This document shows positions 39,420-48,879 of a stretch of 64,000 nucleotides of DNA, piece by piece (the first letter of the stretch is position 1; each line of letters opens with the position of its first letter). Both the position numbers and the translations under genes were made by a program. This DNA is from Thalassobium sp. R2A62 (GTDB taxonomy: Bacteria; Pseudomonadota; Alphaproteobacteria; Rhodobacterales; Rhodobacteraceae): NCBI RefSeq assembly GCF_000161835.1, contig NZ_GG697169.2, forward strand, positions 1,784,418 to 1,848,417. The letters run 5' to 3'. The notes below the pieces were generated by a model. That model saw only the letters and a program-made list of their open reading frames with translations. It had not been told where the DNA came from and ran no database searches.

Positions 39420-40396
39420 CAAACAGGTCCAAAATTGTCATCATAAAAGCGAAGCCAGTTGTTCCCCATGATACCATTGATGTCGTCCGCCGAGAGATTT
39501 GTTTTCTCAAGCCCAGAGCGGATCTGGCCAAAGTCGCGGTTGTCGTTGAACCACGTCGGCATCGGTGGGAACCCCGCATTGTCAGCAGAGCCTTCGCCAT
39601 AGTCGATTTCTTTGCTCCACCGACCAACGCGCATCCATTCAACGACGCTGTCGGGGTGATCTTGGCAGAGATCCGTTCCAATGCCGAGGTGTTGTGCACC
39701 ATAGCGATCAGCAGCTTCGGCGACCATAGCACAAAAGCTATCAATCGTGCAGGCAGGTCCATCCTTTAGGTGATGCGGATACACCGAAAAGCCCAGCATG
39801 CCGCCACGTTTGGTCAGCGCGGTCAAAACCTCATCTGATTTGTTACGGCGTGCGGGGTGCCACCACGCGGGGTTCGCATGGGTAATCGCAATCGGGCGGG
39901 ACGAGTGGTCAATCGCCTCGAGCGTGGAGCGATCTGCAGAGTGGCTCATGTCGACCACGAGACCAACACGGTTCATTTCGGTCACGACCTGTTTGCCCAT
40001 TCGGGTCAGACCTGTGTCGTCATCCTCGTAGCAACCCGTCGCAAGCAGCGATTGGTTGTTGTAAGTCAGCTGCATAAAGCGTGCGCCCAGTGTGTGGCAG
40101 ATTTCGACCAAACCGATGTCATCTTCGATTGGGCTGGGGTTCTGGAAACCAAAGAAAATCGCGGTGCGGCCCGTTTCGCGGGCCAGCCGGACATCAGCAC
40201 CCGTGCGGCCCATGAAAATCAGATCTGGGAACTGTTCGAAGTAGCGGTTCCAACGTTCGACCTGAAGAACCATTTCACGAAACGTCTCGTGATAGGCGAT
40301 TGTGACGTGGACGGCGTCGACGCCCCCTTGACGCATCTGGCGAAAAATCTTTTCCGACCAGTTAGCGTACTGCAAATTGTCGATCAAACATTCCAT
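39419..40396 (-). CDS. Membrane-dipeptidase-like (M19/renal dipeptidase family) protein
   Basis: 325 residues. Family segments seen are IFFGFQNPSPIEDD, QLTYNNQSLLATGCYE, VVDMSHSADRSTLEAI, ITHANPAWWHPARRNKSDE and LGIGTDLCQ. His residues in DMSH and ITHAN suit the metal site, but the N-terminal HxD ligand pair of classical renal dipeptidases is replaced by DNLQYANW, so metal binding may differ. There is no signal peptide, so it is cytoplasmic. From memory, similar divergent M19 proteins occur beside dimethylglycine catabolism genes in Pseudomonas. ATG 40396 is chosen over GTG 40402. Confidence 0.85.
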   Translation of the reverse strand: MECLIDNLQYANWSEKIFRQMRQGGVDAVHVTIAYHETFREMVLQVERWNRYFEQFPDLIFMGRTGADVRLARETGRTAIFFGFQNPSPIEDDIGLVEICHTLGARFMQLTYNNQSLLATGCYEDDDTGLTRMGKQVVTEMNRVGLVVDMSHSADRSTLEAIDHSSRPIAITHANPAWWHPARRNKSDEVLTALTKRGGMLGFSVYPHHLKDGPACTIDSFCAMVAEAADRYGAQHLGIGTDLCQDHPDSVVEWMRVGRWSKEIDYGEGSADNAGFPPMPTWFNDNRDFGQIRSGLEKTNLSADDINGIMGNNWLRFYDDNFGPV

Positions 40397-40454
40397 GCCC
40401 ACAGCATATGTCAGAGCCTGTGCGACCTGCTAGATCAAAAAGACAGAGTCCTCT

Positions 40455-41333
40455 TCATTTCCGACACGCATCAAAAAAATAGCGAAACTCTGCCAGAACC
40501 AGATCGGGGCGTTCTTCGGCAATGTAGTGGCCCGTGGGAACCGCATGGCCCGTCACCGTTTCTGCGCGCAAACGCCATAGAGCCAGCGCATCAAAGCAAC
40601 GTTCGATGATCCCTTTTTGCCCCCACAGCACGTGCAACGGGCAGGTAAGCTTGGCATCCCCGTCGGCGTTGTCGTGGTCAATATCTAGGGTGGCGGCTGC
40701 GCGGTAATCTTCGCACGCGGCATGGATCGTGTCGGGCGTCCAGCAGGCAGAATAGTCCGCCATCGCGTCATCGGAAAAATGGCTGTGTCCCGCGCCCCAT
40801 GATGATGTTTTGTGGTTCAGGTAGGCCTGTGGATCAGCCGCAATCATCGTTTCGGGAAACGGGTGCGGTTGGATCAGAAAAAACCAGTGCCAATACGCGC
40901 GCGCGAATTCGTCGTCTGTCGAGGCGTACATTTCACGTGTTGGCGCAATGTCCAGCAGGCACATCCGCCGCACGGCGTCAGGATAGTCCATGCCCAAACG
41001 GTGGGCGACGCGCGCGCCGCGATCATGGGCGCCGACATCAAACTGATCAAAGCCAAACTGCGCCATAAGCGTCACCATATCCGCCGCCATTGCACGTTTC
41101 GAATAGGGGCTGTGGGTAGCATCCGTCACAGGTTTGGATGATCGGCCATATCCGCGCAAATCAGGCGCGATAACAGTGAAATCACGGGCCAGATCAGGTG
41201 CCACCTTGTGCCACATCGCGTGGGTTTGCGGATACCCGTGCAACAGCAGCAACGGAGGGCCATCGCCCCCGCGCACCCCATGCAGCGTAATTTCGCCCAA
41301 GGCGATATCAAACGTGTCAAACCCTTCAAACAT
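40455..41333 (-). CDS. Alpha/beta hydrolase, fluoroacetate dehalogenase-like
   Basis: 292 residues. The nucleophile is an Asp (D104) in GAHDRGARVAHR, not the Ser of esterases. R105 and R108 match the carboxylate-binding arginines of fluoroacetate dehalogenases. D128 (LLDIAPT) is the likely acid. H149-W150 (YWHWFFLIQPHPFPE) match the halide-binding pair, and H269 (TGHYIAEERP) is the base. The oxyanion motif is HGYPQT. The family hydrolyses haloacetates, fluoroacetate included; activity here is inferred. It lies 58 bp upstream of the dipeptidase gene on the same strand. Confidence 0.88.
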   Translation of the reverse strand: MFEGFDTFDIALGEITLHGVRGGDGPPLLLLHGYPQTHAMWHKVAPDLARDFTVIAPDLRGYGRSSKPVTDATHSPYSKRAMAADMVTLMAQFGFDQFDVGAHDRGARVAHRLGMDYPDAVRRMCLLDIAPTREMYASTDDEFARAYWHWFFLIQPHPFPETMIAADPQAYLNHKTSSWGAGHSHFSDDAMADYSACWTPDTIHAACEDYRAAATLDIDHDNADGDAKLTCPLHVLWGQKGIIERCFDALALWRLRAETVTGHAVPTGHYIAEERPDLVLAEFRYFFDACRK

Positions 41334-41537
41334 GGAGTAATTTCTGGAGGGTTTTCAGGGGTAAGTCGAGTGCTGCATTTTTTTTCGAAAATTTGCCAAT
41401 CCAAAGCAGATGTGAACGGTTCATGTCTTGTAGGTCTTGGGTTGTCCCTGCATGGGCAGATCAAACCTTTGGGCGGTCCAACACTAGGCCGGAATTTCGC
41501 CAACAGGGATAAAAACTGGGCTGATCGAAAGGCCGTC

Positions 41538-43322
41538 GTGGCACATCATTTTATCAAAAGCGTCGCACTTGGGCTGGGGCTGATCGTGCTGGCGCAAACG
41601 GCAGTCGGGCAATCGATCCTTTTGGATGTGGGTGATGCCAGTGATGATTTGCGCAGCGATATTCGCGCCGCATCACTGCTCTATGTTCTAAAGGACGACG
41701 ATGCGTCAGATGCATCACCGCAGGATTTTGTTGCCGCCGCACAGGCAGATTATGCACGGGTGGTCGCGACACTATACGCCAATGGATATTACAGCAGCAC
41801 AGTGTCGATCATGGTGAATGGCCGCGAGGCGGCTGGGTTGTCCCCGTTCGAGCGGTTGAGTACTGTGCCAGATGTGGTAATTACAATCGATCGCGGGCGG
41901 CGTTTCCAATTCGGGCGGGCCGACGTGACACCTGTGAAGGACGCAACCGTTGTTCCCGAAACCTTTGCCACGGGCGAGACGGCCAAGGTGGGATCGGTGC
42001 GCGATGCGGCCAGTGCCGTGGTCGATGGCTGGCGGGATGCGGGCCACGCTAAGGCCCAAGTATCGGGCCAGCAGATCACCGCACAACATGCCGAGGCCAA
42101 GCTAGACGTCGCAATCGAAATCGACCCCGGTCCACGCCTGCGATTTGGTGAGCTGGGTGTCGAGGGCAACGTCGACGTCCGGACCGAACGCGTCCGGCGG
42201 ATTGCGGGTCTGCCGGAGGGCGAGACCTTTAGTCCGGTTGAAATTGACCGCGCTACCAACAGGCTGCGCCGCACTGGTGCGTTTAAATCTGTTGCTGTGA
42301 TCGAAGGCGACGGAATTGGCAGCGACGGCACCCAGCCGGTGACGGTTCAGGTGGTGGAACAAACGCCACGGCGCTTTGGCTTTGGCGGCGAAATCTCGTC
42401 GCTCGAAGGCCTGACGCTATCGGGATTTTGGATGCGCCGCAATTTCCGCGGCGGCGCAGAGCGCCTAAGACTTGAGGCCGAGATCGCAGGCATCGGCGGT
42501 GACACGGGTGGGACAGATACCACGCTAACCGCGACGTACCGCAGACCCGCACATTTTGGCACGAACACTGACCTGAATGTGCTGGCCCAATTCCAAGAGC
42601 TAAACGAGCCAAATTTCTATTCGCGCGGCGTCACCCTAGAGTTTTTGGGCACTCGGATCGTCACAGAAAATCTGACGGCTAAGGGTGGCATCGGGTATAT
42701 TGCCAGCGTCGACCGTGATGCCAACGGCGAGAGCCGTTTCCAGTTCTTGACGCTACCCTTTAATCTGACGTGGGACCGGCGGGATGGCCCGTTAAACCCA
42801 CGCGATGGGTTTTATCTGGGGTCAAATTTGATGCCGTTCATTGGCGTTGCAGGATCCCAGCACGGGATGCGGGTTGAGCTGGACGGTCGCGCCTACCGCG
42901 CCGTTGGGGACAAAACTGTTTTGGCGTTTCGCGGCCAGTTCGGATCGGTCATTGGTCCTGAAATCAGCGAAGCACCCGTAGATTTTCTGTTCTATTCTGG
43001 CGGCGGCGGTACGGTGCGCGGACATAGCTATCAATCGTTGGGTGTTGTGAACGGCACCAACACCACAGGTGGGCGCAGCTATGTCGGCGCCTCGCTTGAG
43101 GCGCGTTACGAGATTAGCGACAGCTTTGGTTTGGTGGGGTTTTATGACTACGGCATGATCGGCGAGGACAGCTTCCCCGATGGGGATGACAGCCATGCAG
43201 GCGCAGGTCTGGGCATCCGCTACAACACATCACTGGGGCCAATCCGGTTTGATGTGGCGACCCCTGTCAGCGGCAACGGCGACGGCGTCCAGTTCTACGT
43301 CGGCATCGGGCAGGCGTTTTGA
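41538..43322 (+). CDS. tamA: Translocation and assembly module subunit TamA (Omp85 family)
   Basis: A 594-residue outer-membrane protein. A signal peptide (residues 1-23, ending TAVGQS) is followed by POTRA domains (for example LRFGELGVEGNVDVRTERVR) and a C-terminal 16-strand barrel with YSGGGGTVRGHSYQSLG and the end DGVQFYVGIGQAF. With TamB it helps assemble outer-membrane proteins or move lipids. The GTG at 41538 is chosen because GAAAGG lies 5 nt upstream and a signal peptide follows directly. Its stop overlaps the tamB start as TGATG. Confidence 0.93.
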   Translation: MAHHFIKSVALGLGLIVLAQTAVGQSILLDVGDASDDLRSDIRAASLLYVLKDDDASDASPQDFVAAAQADYARVVATLYANGYYSSTVSIMVNGREAAGLSPFERLSTVPDVVITIDRGRRFQFGRADVTPVKDATVVPETFATGETAKVGSVRDAASAVVDGWRDAGHAKAQVSGQQITAQHAEAKLDVAIEIDPGPRLRFGELGVEGNVDVRTERVRRIAGLPEGETFSPVEIDRATNRLRRTGAFKSVAVIEGDGIGSDGTQPVTVQVVEQTPRRFGFGGEISSLEGLTLSGFWMRRNFRGGAERLRLEAEIAGIGGDTGGTDTTLTATYRRPAHFGTNTDLNVLAQFQELNEPNFYSRGVTLEFLGTRIVTENLTAKGGIGYIASVDRDANGESRFQFLTLPFNLTWDRRDGPLNPRDGFYLGSNLMPFIGVAGSQHGMRVELDGRAYRAVGDKTVLAFRGQFGSVIGPEISEAPVDFLFYSGGGGTVRGHSYQSLGVVNGTNTTGGRSYVGASLEARYEISDSFGLVGFYDYGMIGEDSFPDGDDSHAGAGLGIRYNTSLGPIRFDVATPVSGNGDGVQFYVGIGQAF

Positions 43323-46300
43323 TGCGGGCCCTGATCCTATGTTGTGCGTTGCTGGCCCCTGCCCCGCTGTTGGCCCAAGACAACGCTGCAGAAGAGCGGG
43401 ATATTGATTTTCTAACAGGCCTGATCGAGGACAATCTGTCGGACGCGGGCCGCGTGGTTCGTGTCGACGGCTTTAATGGCGCGCTAAGTTCTATCGCAAC
43501 TGTGACCCGACTAAGCATCGCTGACGATGCGGGCGAATGGTTGGTTCTCGAAGATGTGACGCTGAATTGGAATCGCTCTGCGCTGCTGGGCGGGCGGGTC
43601 GAAGTAACCGAGCTAAGCGCGGCACTGATCCAGCTGTTGCGTGCTCCGACGTCAGACGCGGTCGATGTGCCTCGTGCCGAGGCCGTGCCCTTTGCGTTGC
43701 CCGATCTGCCTGTTGCGATCAACATCGAAAGCCTGCGCGCCGACCGGATCGAGATCGGTCCGACCCTATTGGGCGAGCCTATGACCGCCACGCTAGAGGG
43801 GCGGATCGCGCTGGAAGGCGGCGAAGGTTCGACAGTGATCCGCGCCGAACGTGTCGATGACAAACGCGGGCTGTTCGCAATCGAAGGGCTCTATAACAAC
43901 GAAAGCGGCTTCCTCGCCTTGGACTTGGATGCCAGCGAAGGTCAAGGTGGGATCGCCGCACGGATGATCGGGCTGCCCGATCAACCTGCCCTGCGGTTGC
44001 GAATCGTGGGTGAAGGCCCGCTCAGTGACTATGACGCCGACATCGCGTTGGGATCTGATGGCCTTGAACGTGTCACCGGCACCGTCGCATTGCGATCTGT
44101 CGAGACAGGTACATCACAGGTCGCCGTTGATCTGGGCGGCGATGTCACACGGTTCTTTGCACCAGAATATCGCCCCTTCTTTGGTGACGACGTACGGCTG
44201 GGTCTTTTGGGACAGCAGCTGCCGGATGGGGTTCTGCTGCTCGATGATTTCACGCTGCGCACGCGCGCCGTGGATTTGCGCGGTCAGGGTCGGCTGTCGG
44301 CCGAAGGATGGCCGCAAGATTTCGCGTTGGTCGGGCAAATTGCCGAACCCAACGGCGGGGCCGTGACATTGCCTGTCGCGGGCAATCCAATGAGCGTGCA
44401 ATCCGTCGATCTGGATGTCCAATTTAATGCGGGCCGCGATGAAGGTTGGACCGGCGCGTTCGAGATCAAAGGGTTTGACCGACTGGGGATCATGATCGAC
44501 CGGATCGCGCTGAACGGCAGCGGGACGATCACCCAAGGTGACGGTGGTGCTATCGGGCGCGTGACAGCCGAGGCACAGTATTTCGCAAGCGGCATTGCAA
44601 TGGCCGATGTGGCAATGGCACAGATGATTGGGCCAACCGTTGCCGGTGATATTGATGTTGTCACCGTCGAAGGTGAAGGCACCAGAATCGAGCGCCTGAC
44701 ATTGGCAGCAAGCGGGTTGAGCGCCGAAGGTCGCGCGTTGATCGGGACAGTGACCCAAGGCGAGCCGATCAACCTAGATCTAACGGCGCAGGTCGCTGAA
44801 CTGGCCCGACTGTCGAAACTGACTGGGCTGGAATTGAACGGTGCTGCAGACCTGAAAGTCGTAGGAGACATCACGCCGCTCGACGGTGGGTTTGACTTAA
44901 AAACCACCGGTACAACGCGGGATTTGACACTGGGGATCGCGCAGCTGGATCCATTGCTCGCGGGACGCGGCGTGGTTGTGGTCGACGCCACGCGAGACAC
45001 AGCCAGCACACGTATCGAAACCTTGCGGGTCGCCACATCTGGCATCACGGCCCAAGGCACCGCGACGTTGACCAGCGACGGCAGCACCGCGCAATTTGAC
45101 GGGCGCGTGTCTGACACATCATTGATTGATGCACGGCTGATTGGGCCACTGTCGGTTCAGGGCAACGTCGATGTTGATGCGGCAAGCGCCATCGACGCGA
45201 ATATCACCGCCCAAGGTCCGGGCGGGCTAGACGCCGTGGTGAGTGGTCGCGTTGGCCCCAGCGACCAAGGGCAACCGACCACCGCAAGCGCAACGCTGAT
45301 GGTCGACAACCTAGGCGTATTCTCTGGCATTGCAGGTCGCGACATTGGAGGCGCGGCGCGCATCGAGACGCAGATCACCGGCACGTTAGAAGACCGAGCA
45401 CTGCGTGCGACCGTCACTGGAACGACCGAAACGCTAGTCATTGGCAGCGCCGAAATTGACCCCATCCTGCGCGGCGCAGGAAGCATTTTGGCCACGATAG
45501 AGCATAGCGCATCCGGTGCGATCACGATCCAAGACCTGATCGCTGTGACGCCCGCCGTCGGCGTGACGGCCCAAGCGCGCGTGGCAGGCGACACTGCGCA
45601 ATCCTACGATGTAGACGTAACAATCAACGCCAAAGATTTGCGCGCCTTTGCCAGAATGGCCGGACAAAACACAAGTGGTGCTGCGGTGATGGATGTCACC
45701 GCAACCGGCGAATTGCGTGATCTGACAACAAACGCAGATGTTGATCTGCGCACAACATCGGTCGGCATTGGCGTTCCACAAGTCGACCAATTGTTGCGTG
45801 GTGCAGGACGCGTCACGGCGCGGATACAGCGAAATGCCAGTGGTCGGTTGCTCCTGTCCAATTTGGATGCAGCGACCCCGAACCTAAGTCTGACGTCCAA
45901 TGCACGGATCGTAGGTGCAGATGTATCGGCCACCTACGAGGCGCGGTTGCGCGACATCGGAGTGTTCACGGACGAAATCAGTGGTGCAGTTACCGCCTCT
46001 GGAACCGCTGCGACACGCAACGGCACACTGATCATCAATGCAACGGCGGACGGCCCACAAGGCAACAATGCAGCGGTGCGCGGCCAAGTGTTTGAGGACG
46101 GACGGCTGGCTATGAGCGCAACCGGCACGGCCCCTCTCGCCATCGCCAATCGCGCTATCGAGCCTCGCCGCATTTCCGGCACTGCAAATTTTGATATCGG
46201 GGTGAATGGTGCGGCTGAACTGGGATCAGTTTCTGGGCAGATCACGACGACCGACGCACGTATTGCCGCGCCGACATTGGGCAATGCGATTGAGAATTTG

Positions 46301-47398
46301 GACGCAACGATCACGCTTAATTCTGGACGGGCTCAGGTGGCGATGGATGGCACGGTCGCGAAAGGCGGGCGCGTCAATGTAGGCGGCCCTGTCGCCCTGA
46401 GTGCGCCCTATGATGCAAACCTGACAGTCACGCTCCAAGACCTGTTGCTGCGCGATCCGGCTCTCTATGAGACCCGCGCCAATGCCGATTTGCAGCTGCG
46501 AGGACCCATCACGAATGGCGGTGTTCTGGCCGGGTTGATCACGCTAGGACAGGTCGATGTGCAAATCCCAACCAGCGGGTTTGGCGGCATTGGCGAATTG
46601 CCACAGATCACCCATGTCGGGGCATCGACGGCCTTAAAAACGACCCAGGATCGGGCAGGTCTGGGGACTGTTGAGACAGATCAAGGTGCCGGATCGGCGG
46701 GTCGGCCGCTGGGGCTGGATTTGACGATCTCTGCCCCAAGCCGGATTTTCATTAGAGGGCGTGGTTTGGATGCTGAACTGGGCGGTCAATTGCGGGTGGG
46801 CGGCACGACCGACCAAGTGGTCCCACAAGGGCAGTTCAGTCTGGTTCGTGGGCGGTTCACAATCTTGGGCCAGCGTTTTGATCTGACAGAGGGGTCAGCC
46901 ACGCTGGAGGGCGATTTCAATGCCTTTTTGCGGCTTGTGGCCGAAACCGAACGTGATGAATTGACCATTGGCGTGATCCTAGAAGGACCGGCTGGCGCGC
47001 CCGAGATCACATTTACCTCGTCCCCCGAATTGCCAGAGGACGAAGTGTTGGCCCAACTGTTGTTCGGTCGAGCGCTCGACAAAATCTCGCCTTTGCAAGC
47101 GATCCAATTGGCTGGCGCGGTATCAACCTTGGCCGGACGTGGCGGCGGGGTCGCGGGCACATTGCGCGACAGTTTCGGGTTGGATGATTTTGACGTCACG
47201 ACCGATGAAGATGGCAACGCCGCAATGCGCGCCGGCGCCTATATTTCAGAGAACGTTTATACAGATATCACGGTCGGATCGGACGGCAACACCGAGATCA
47301 ACCTGAACCTAGACATATCGTCATCTCTGACGGCCAAGGGCACGTTGGGATCGGATGGCAACACCAGTTTGGGACTATTTTTCGAAAAAGATTACTAG
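43322..47398 (+). CDS. tamB: Translocation and assembly module subunit TamB
   Basis: A 1358-residue AsmA-like protein with an N-terminal signal or anchor (MRALILCCALLAPAPLLAQ), long repetitive beta-rich sequence, and a C-terminal DUF490/TamB domain containing RGRFTILGQRFDLTEGSATLEG and LPEDEVLAQLLFGR. It spans the periplasm as a hydrophobic groove between inner membrane and TamA. The last four bases of the gene, CTAG, also encode the stop codon of the convergent metallo-hydrolase. Confidence 0.94.
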   Translation: MRALILCCALLAPAPLLAQDNAAEERDIDFLTGLIEDNLSDAGRVVRVDGFNGALSSIATVTRLSIADDAGEWLVLEDVTLNWNRSALLGGRVEVTELSAALIQLLRAPTSDAVDVPRAEAVPFALPDLPVAINIESLRADRIEIGPTLLGEPMTATLEGRIALEGGEGSTVIRAERVDDKRGLFAIEGLYNNESGFLALDLDASEGQGGIAARMIGLPDQPALRLRIVGEGPLSDYDADIALGSDGLERVTGTVALRSVETGTSQVAVDLGGDVTRFFAPEYRPFFGDDVRLGLLGQQLPDGVLLLDDFTLRTRAVDLRGQGRLSAEGWPQDFALVGQIAEPNGGAVTLPVAGNPMSVQSVDLDVQFNAGRDEGWTGAFEIKGFDRLGIMIDRIALNGSGTITQGDGGAIGRVTAEAQYFASGIAMADVAMAQMIGPTVAGDIDVVTVEGEGTRIERLTLAASGLSAEGRALIGTVTQGEPINLDLTAQVAELARLSKLTGLELNGAADLKVVGDITPLDGGFDLKTTGTTRDLTLGIAQLDPLLAGRGVVVVDATRDTASTRIETLRVATSGITAQGTATLTSDGSTAQFDGRVSDTSLIDARLIGPLSVQGNVDVDAASAIDANITAQGPGGLDAVVSGRVGPSDQGQPTTASATLMVDNLGVFSGIAGRDIGGAARIETQITGTLEDRALRATVTGTTETLVIGSAEIDPILRGAGSILATIEHSASGAITIQDLIAVTPAVGVTAQARVAGDTAQSYDVDVTINAKDLRAFARMAGQNTSGAAVMDVTATGELRDLTTNADVDLRTTSVGIGVPQVDQLLRGAGRVTARIQRNASGRLLLSNLDAATPNLSLTSNARIVGADVSATYEARLRDIGVFTDEISGAVTASGTAATRNGTLIINATADGPQGNNAAVRGQVFEDGRLAMSATGTAPLAIANRAIEPRRISGTANFDIGVNGAAELGSVSGQITTTDARIAAPTLGNAIENLDATITLNSGRAQVAMDGTVAKGGRVNVGGPVALSAPYDANLTVTLQDLLLRDPALYETRANADLQLRGPITNGGVLAGLITLGQVDVQIPTSGFGGIGELPQITHVGASTALKTTQDRAGLGTVETDQGAGSAGRPLGLDLTISAPSRIFIRGRGLDAELGGQLRVGGTTDQVVPQGQFSLVRGRFTILGQRFDLTEGSATLEGDFNAFLRLVAETERDELTIGVILEGPAGAPEITFTSSPELPEDEVLAQLLFGRALDKISPLQAIQLAGAVSTLAGRGGGVAGTLRDSFGLDDFDVTTDEDGNAAMRAGAYISENVYTDITVGSDGNTEINLNLDISSSLTAKGTLGSDGNTSLGLFFEKDY

Positions 47399-48087
47399 TC
47401 GCCGTTCGCGCGGGCGTAATCGAGCACAAGAATGCGGGTGCTGTCTGGCAAGCTGCCTGCGGTGACAACCGCCTCACATCCAAGCGCAAAATCAATCTGA
47501 TCATCGTCGTAGAGATCGAGAAAAGTCTCGACCCAGAACTGACTGCGCGGTTTGTACGTCAGCGTGCGAAAGTGCATCGGGATGATCAAGCGCGGGCGCG
47601 CATGCTCGATGATGCGTTGCAGGTCCGGCAGGCTGGTGGTCGGGTGTCCACCCGTCAACGCAAAGAGCACATCGGTGCCCTCGAAGAACGCGATTTGGGC
47701 ATCGGTGACATCATTGCCCATGTCGCCCATATGCGCACAGGTCACCCCATCAAGCGTAAATTTCGACATGCCCGATTTGCCCGGAACGTCATGATCCGGA
47801 TGGTCATCGCATTCAGCGGCCTCAACAGCCGTAATGGTAACGCCAGCCGCGATAACTGGGCCGCCGGATTTCGCAACCTCGAGACCGTTCACGACCTCGG
47901 GCGAGCCAGAAATCAGATCGGACCGGCAATGGGCGGTGTCATCATCCGAGCTGCGGATCACCAAATCTGCGGGGTCCATGATCGGCGCATAGCCGACAAC
48001 ATCCGGCGTATAGGGATCGGTGATAATTGTTGGCCCCGTATCAGGGAGCAGACGAAAAGCCGCCTGACCATACCATTTGATTTTCAT
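47395..48087 (-). CDS. MBL-fold metallo-hydrolase (UlaG-like)
   Basis: 230 residues. The N-terminus MKIKWYGQAAFRL is typical of the UlaG/YtnP-type metallo-beta-lactamase fold. The usual HxHxDH is degenerate: SSDDDTAHCRSD stands where it would be, while HMGDMG and IIPMHF supply the later His ligands. The catalytic metal site may be altered. It starts 12 bp after the pxpA stop and is the last gene of the pxp operon, suggesting a role in pyroglutamate or related amide use, as yet unproven. Confidence 0.82.
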   Translation of the reverse strand: MKIKWYGQAAFRLLPDTGPTIITDPYTPDVVGYAPIMDPADLVIRSSDDDTAHCRSDLISGSPEVVNGLEVAKSGGPVIAAGVTITAVEAAECDDHPDHDVPGKSGMSKFTLDGVTCAHMGDMGNDVTDAQIAFFEGTDVLFALTGGHPTTSLPDLQRIIEHARPRLIIPMHFRTLTYKPRSQFWVETFLDLYDDDQIDFALGCEAVVTAGSLPDSTRILVLDYARANGD

Positions 48088-48099
48088 GTTCTTCAGGTC

Positions 48100-48879
48100 C
48101 TATGCGGGGATTGGCGCGCCATCAAAAGCGGCCACCGTTATACCGGCAGCTATCAGCCCAGCGCGTGTCGCGCGGGCCAGTTCCACAGCACTGGCGGTGT
48201 CGCCATGCAGACAAATTGTCTCAATCGACGTTGGAATATGTTTGCCAGACGCTGTGATGATCGCACCTGCGCGGACCATTTCAACAATCCGGTCAGTGAC
48301 CTCTGCGGGGTCATGCAACACCGCGCCAGGTTCGCTGCGGTCCACAAGGGTTGCATCGTCATTGTAGGCGCGGTCGGCAAAAATTTCGCCTGCCCAACGG
48401 CATCCAAGGTCGCGCGCGACAGTTTCCATAACGGTTCCAGCGAGGCCCATGATGATGACATCAGGATCGATCGAAAGAGCCGCCTCGAACAGGCCACGGG
48501 CCATATCGTGATCTTCGCAGGCCATATTGCTCATCGCGCCGTGCAGTTTGAAATGACGCACCGCCCCGCCAGCGGCACGCGCCATCGCTTGGGCTGCGCC
48601 AAACTGATAGCGGACGGCATTTTGCAAATGGGCCAAGGGCAAATCGAGACGTCTGCGCCCGAACCCCTGTAGGTCGGCAAACCCCGGGTGTGCGCCAATC
48701 CCGACGCCTTGTTCAACGGCCGTGCGCATAGTCTTGGCCATCACATCCGGATCGCCGGCATGAAAGCCGCACGCGATGTTGGCCGAGGTCACAACATCGA
48801 GCAGCGCGGTGTCGTCGCCCATGGTCCAAGGTCCGAACCCTTCACCCATGTCTGAATTAAGATCGACCGAGATGCTCAT
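48100..48879 (-). CDS. pxpA: 5-oxoprolinase subunit A (LamB/YcsF family)
   Basis: 259 residues. VDLNSDMGEGFG at the N-terminus, ANIACGFHAGDP and GIGAHPGF are the family's signatures. PxpA together with PxpB and PxpC cleaves 5-oxoproline (pyroglutamate) to glutamate with ATP. Its start overlaps the pxpC stop as ATGA. Confidence 0.94.
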   Translation of the reverse strand: MSISVDLNSDMGEGFGPWTMGDDTALLDVVTSANIACGFHAGDPDVMAKTMRTAVEQGVGIGAHPGFADLQGFGRRRLDLPLAHLQNAVRYQFGAAQAMARAAGGAVRHFKLHGAMSNMACEDHDMARGLFEAALSIDPDVIIMGLAGTVMETVARDLGCRWAGEIFADRAYNDDATLVDRSEPGAVLHDPAEVTDRIVEMVRAGAIITASGKHIPTSIETICLHGDTASAVELARATRAGLIAAGITVAAFDGAPIPA

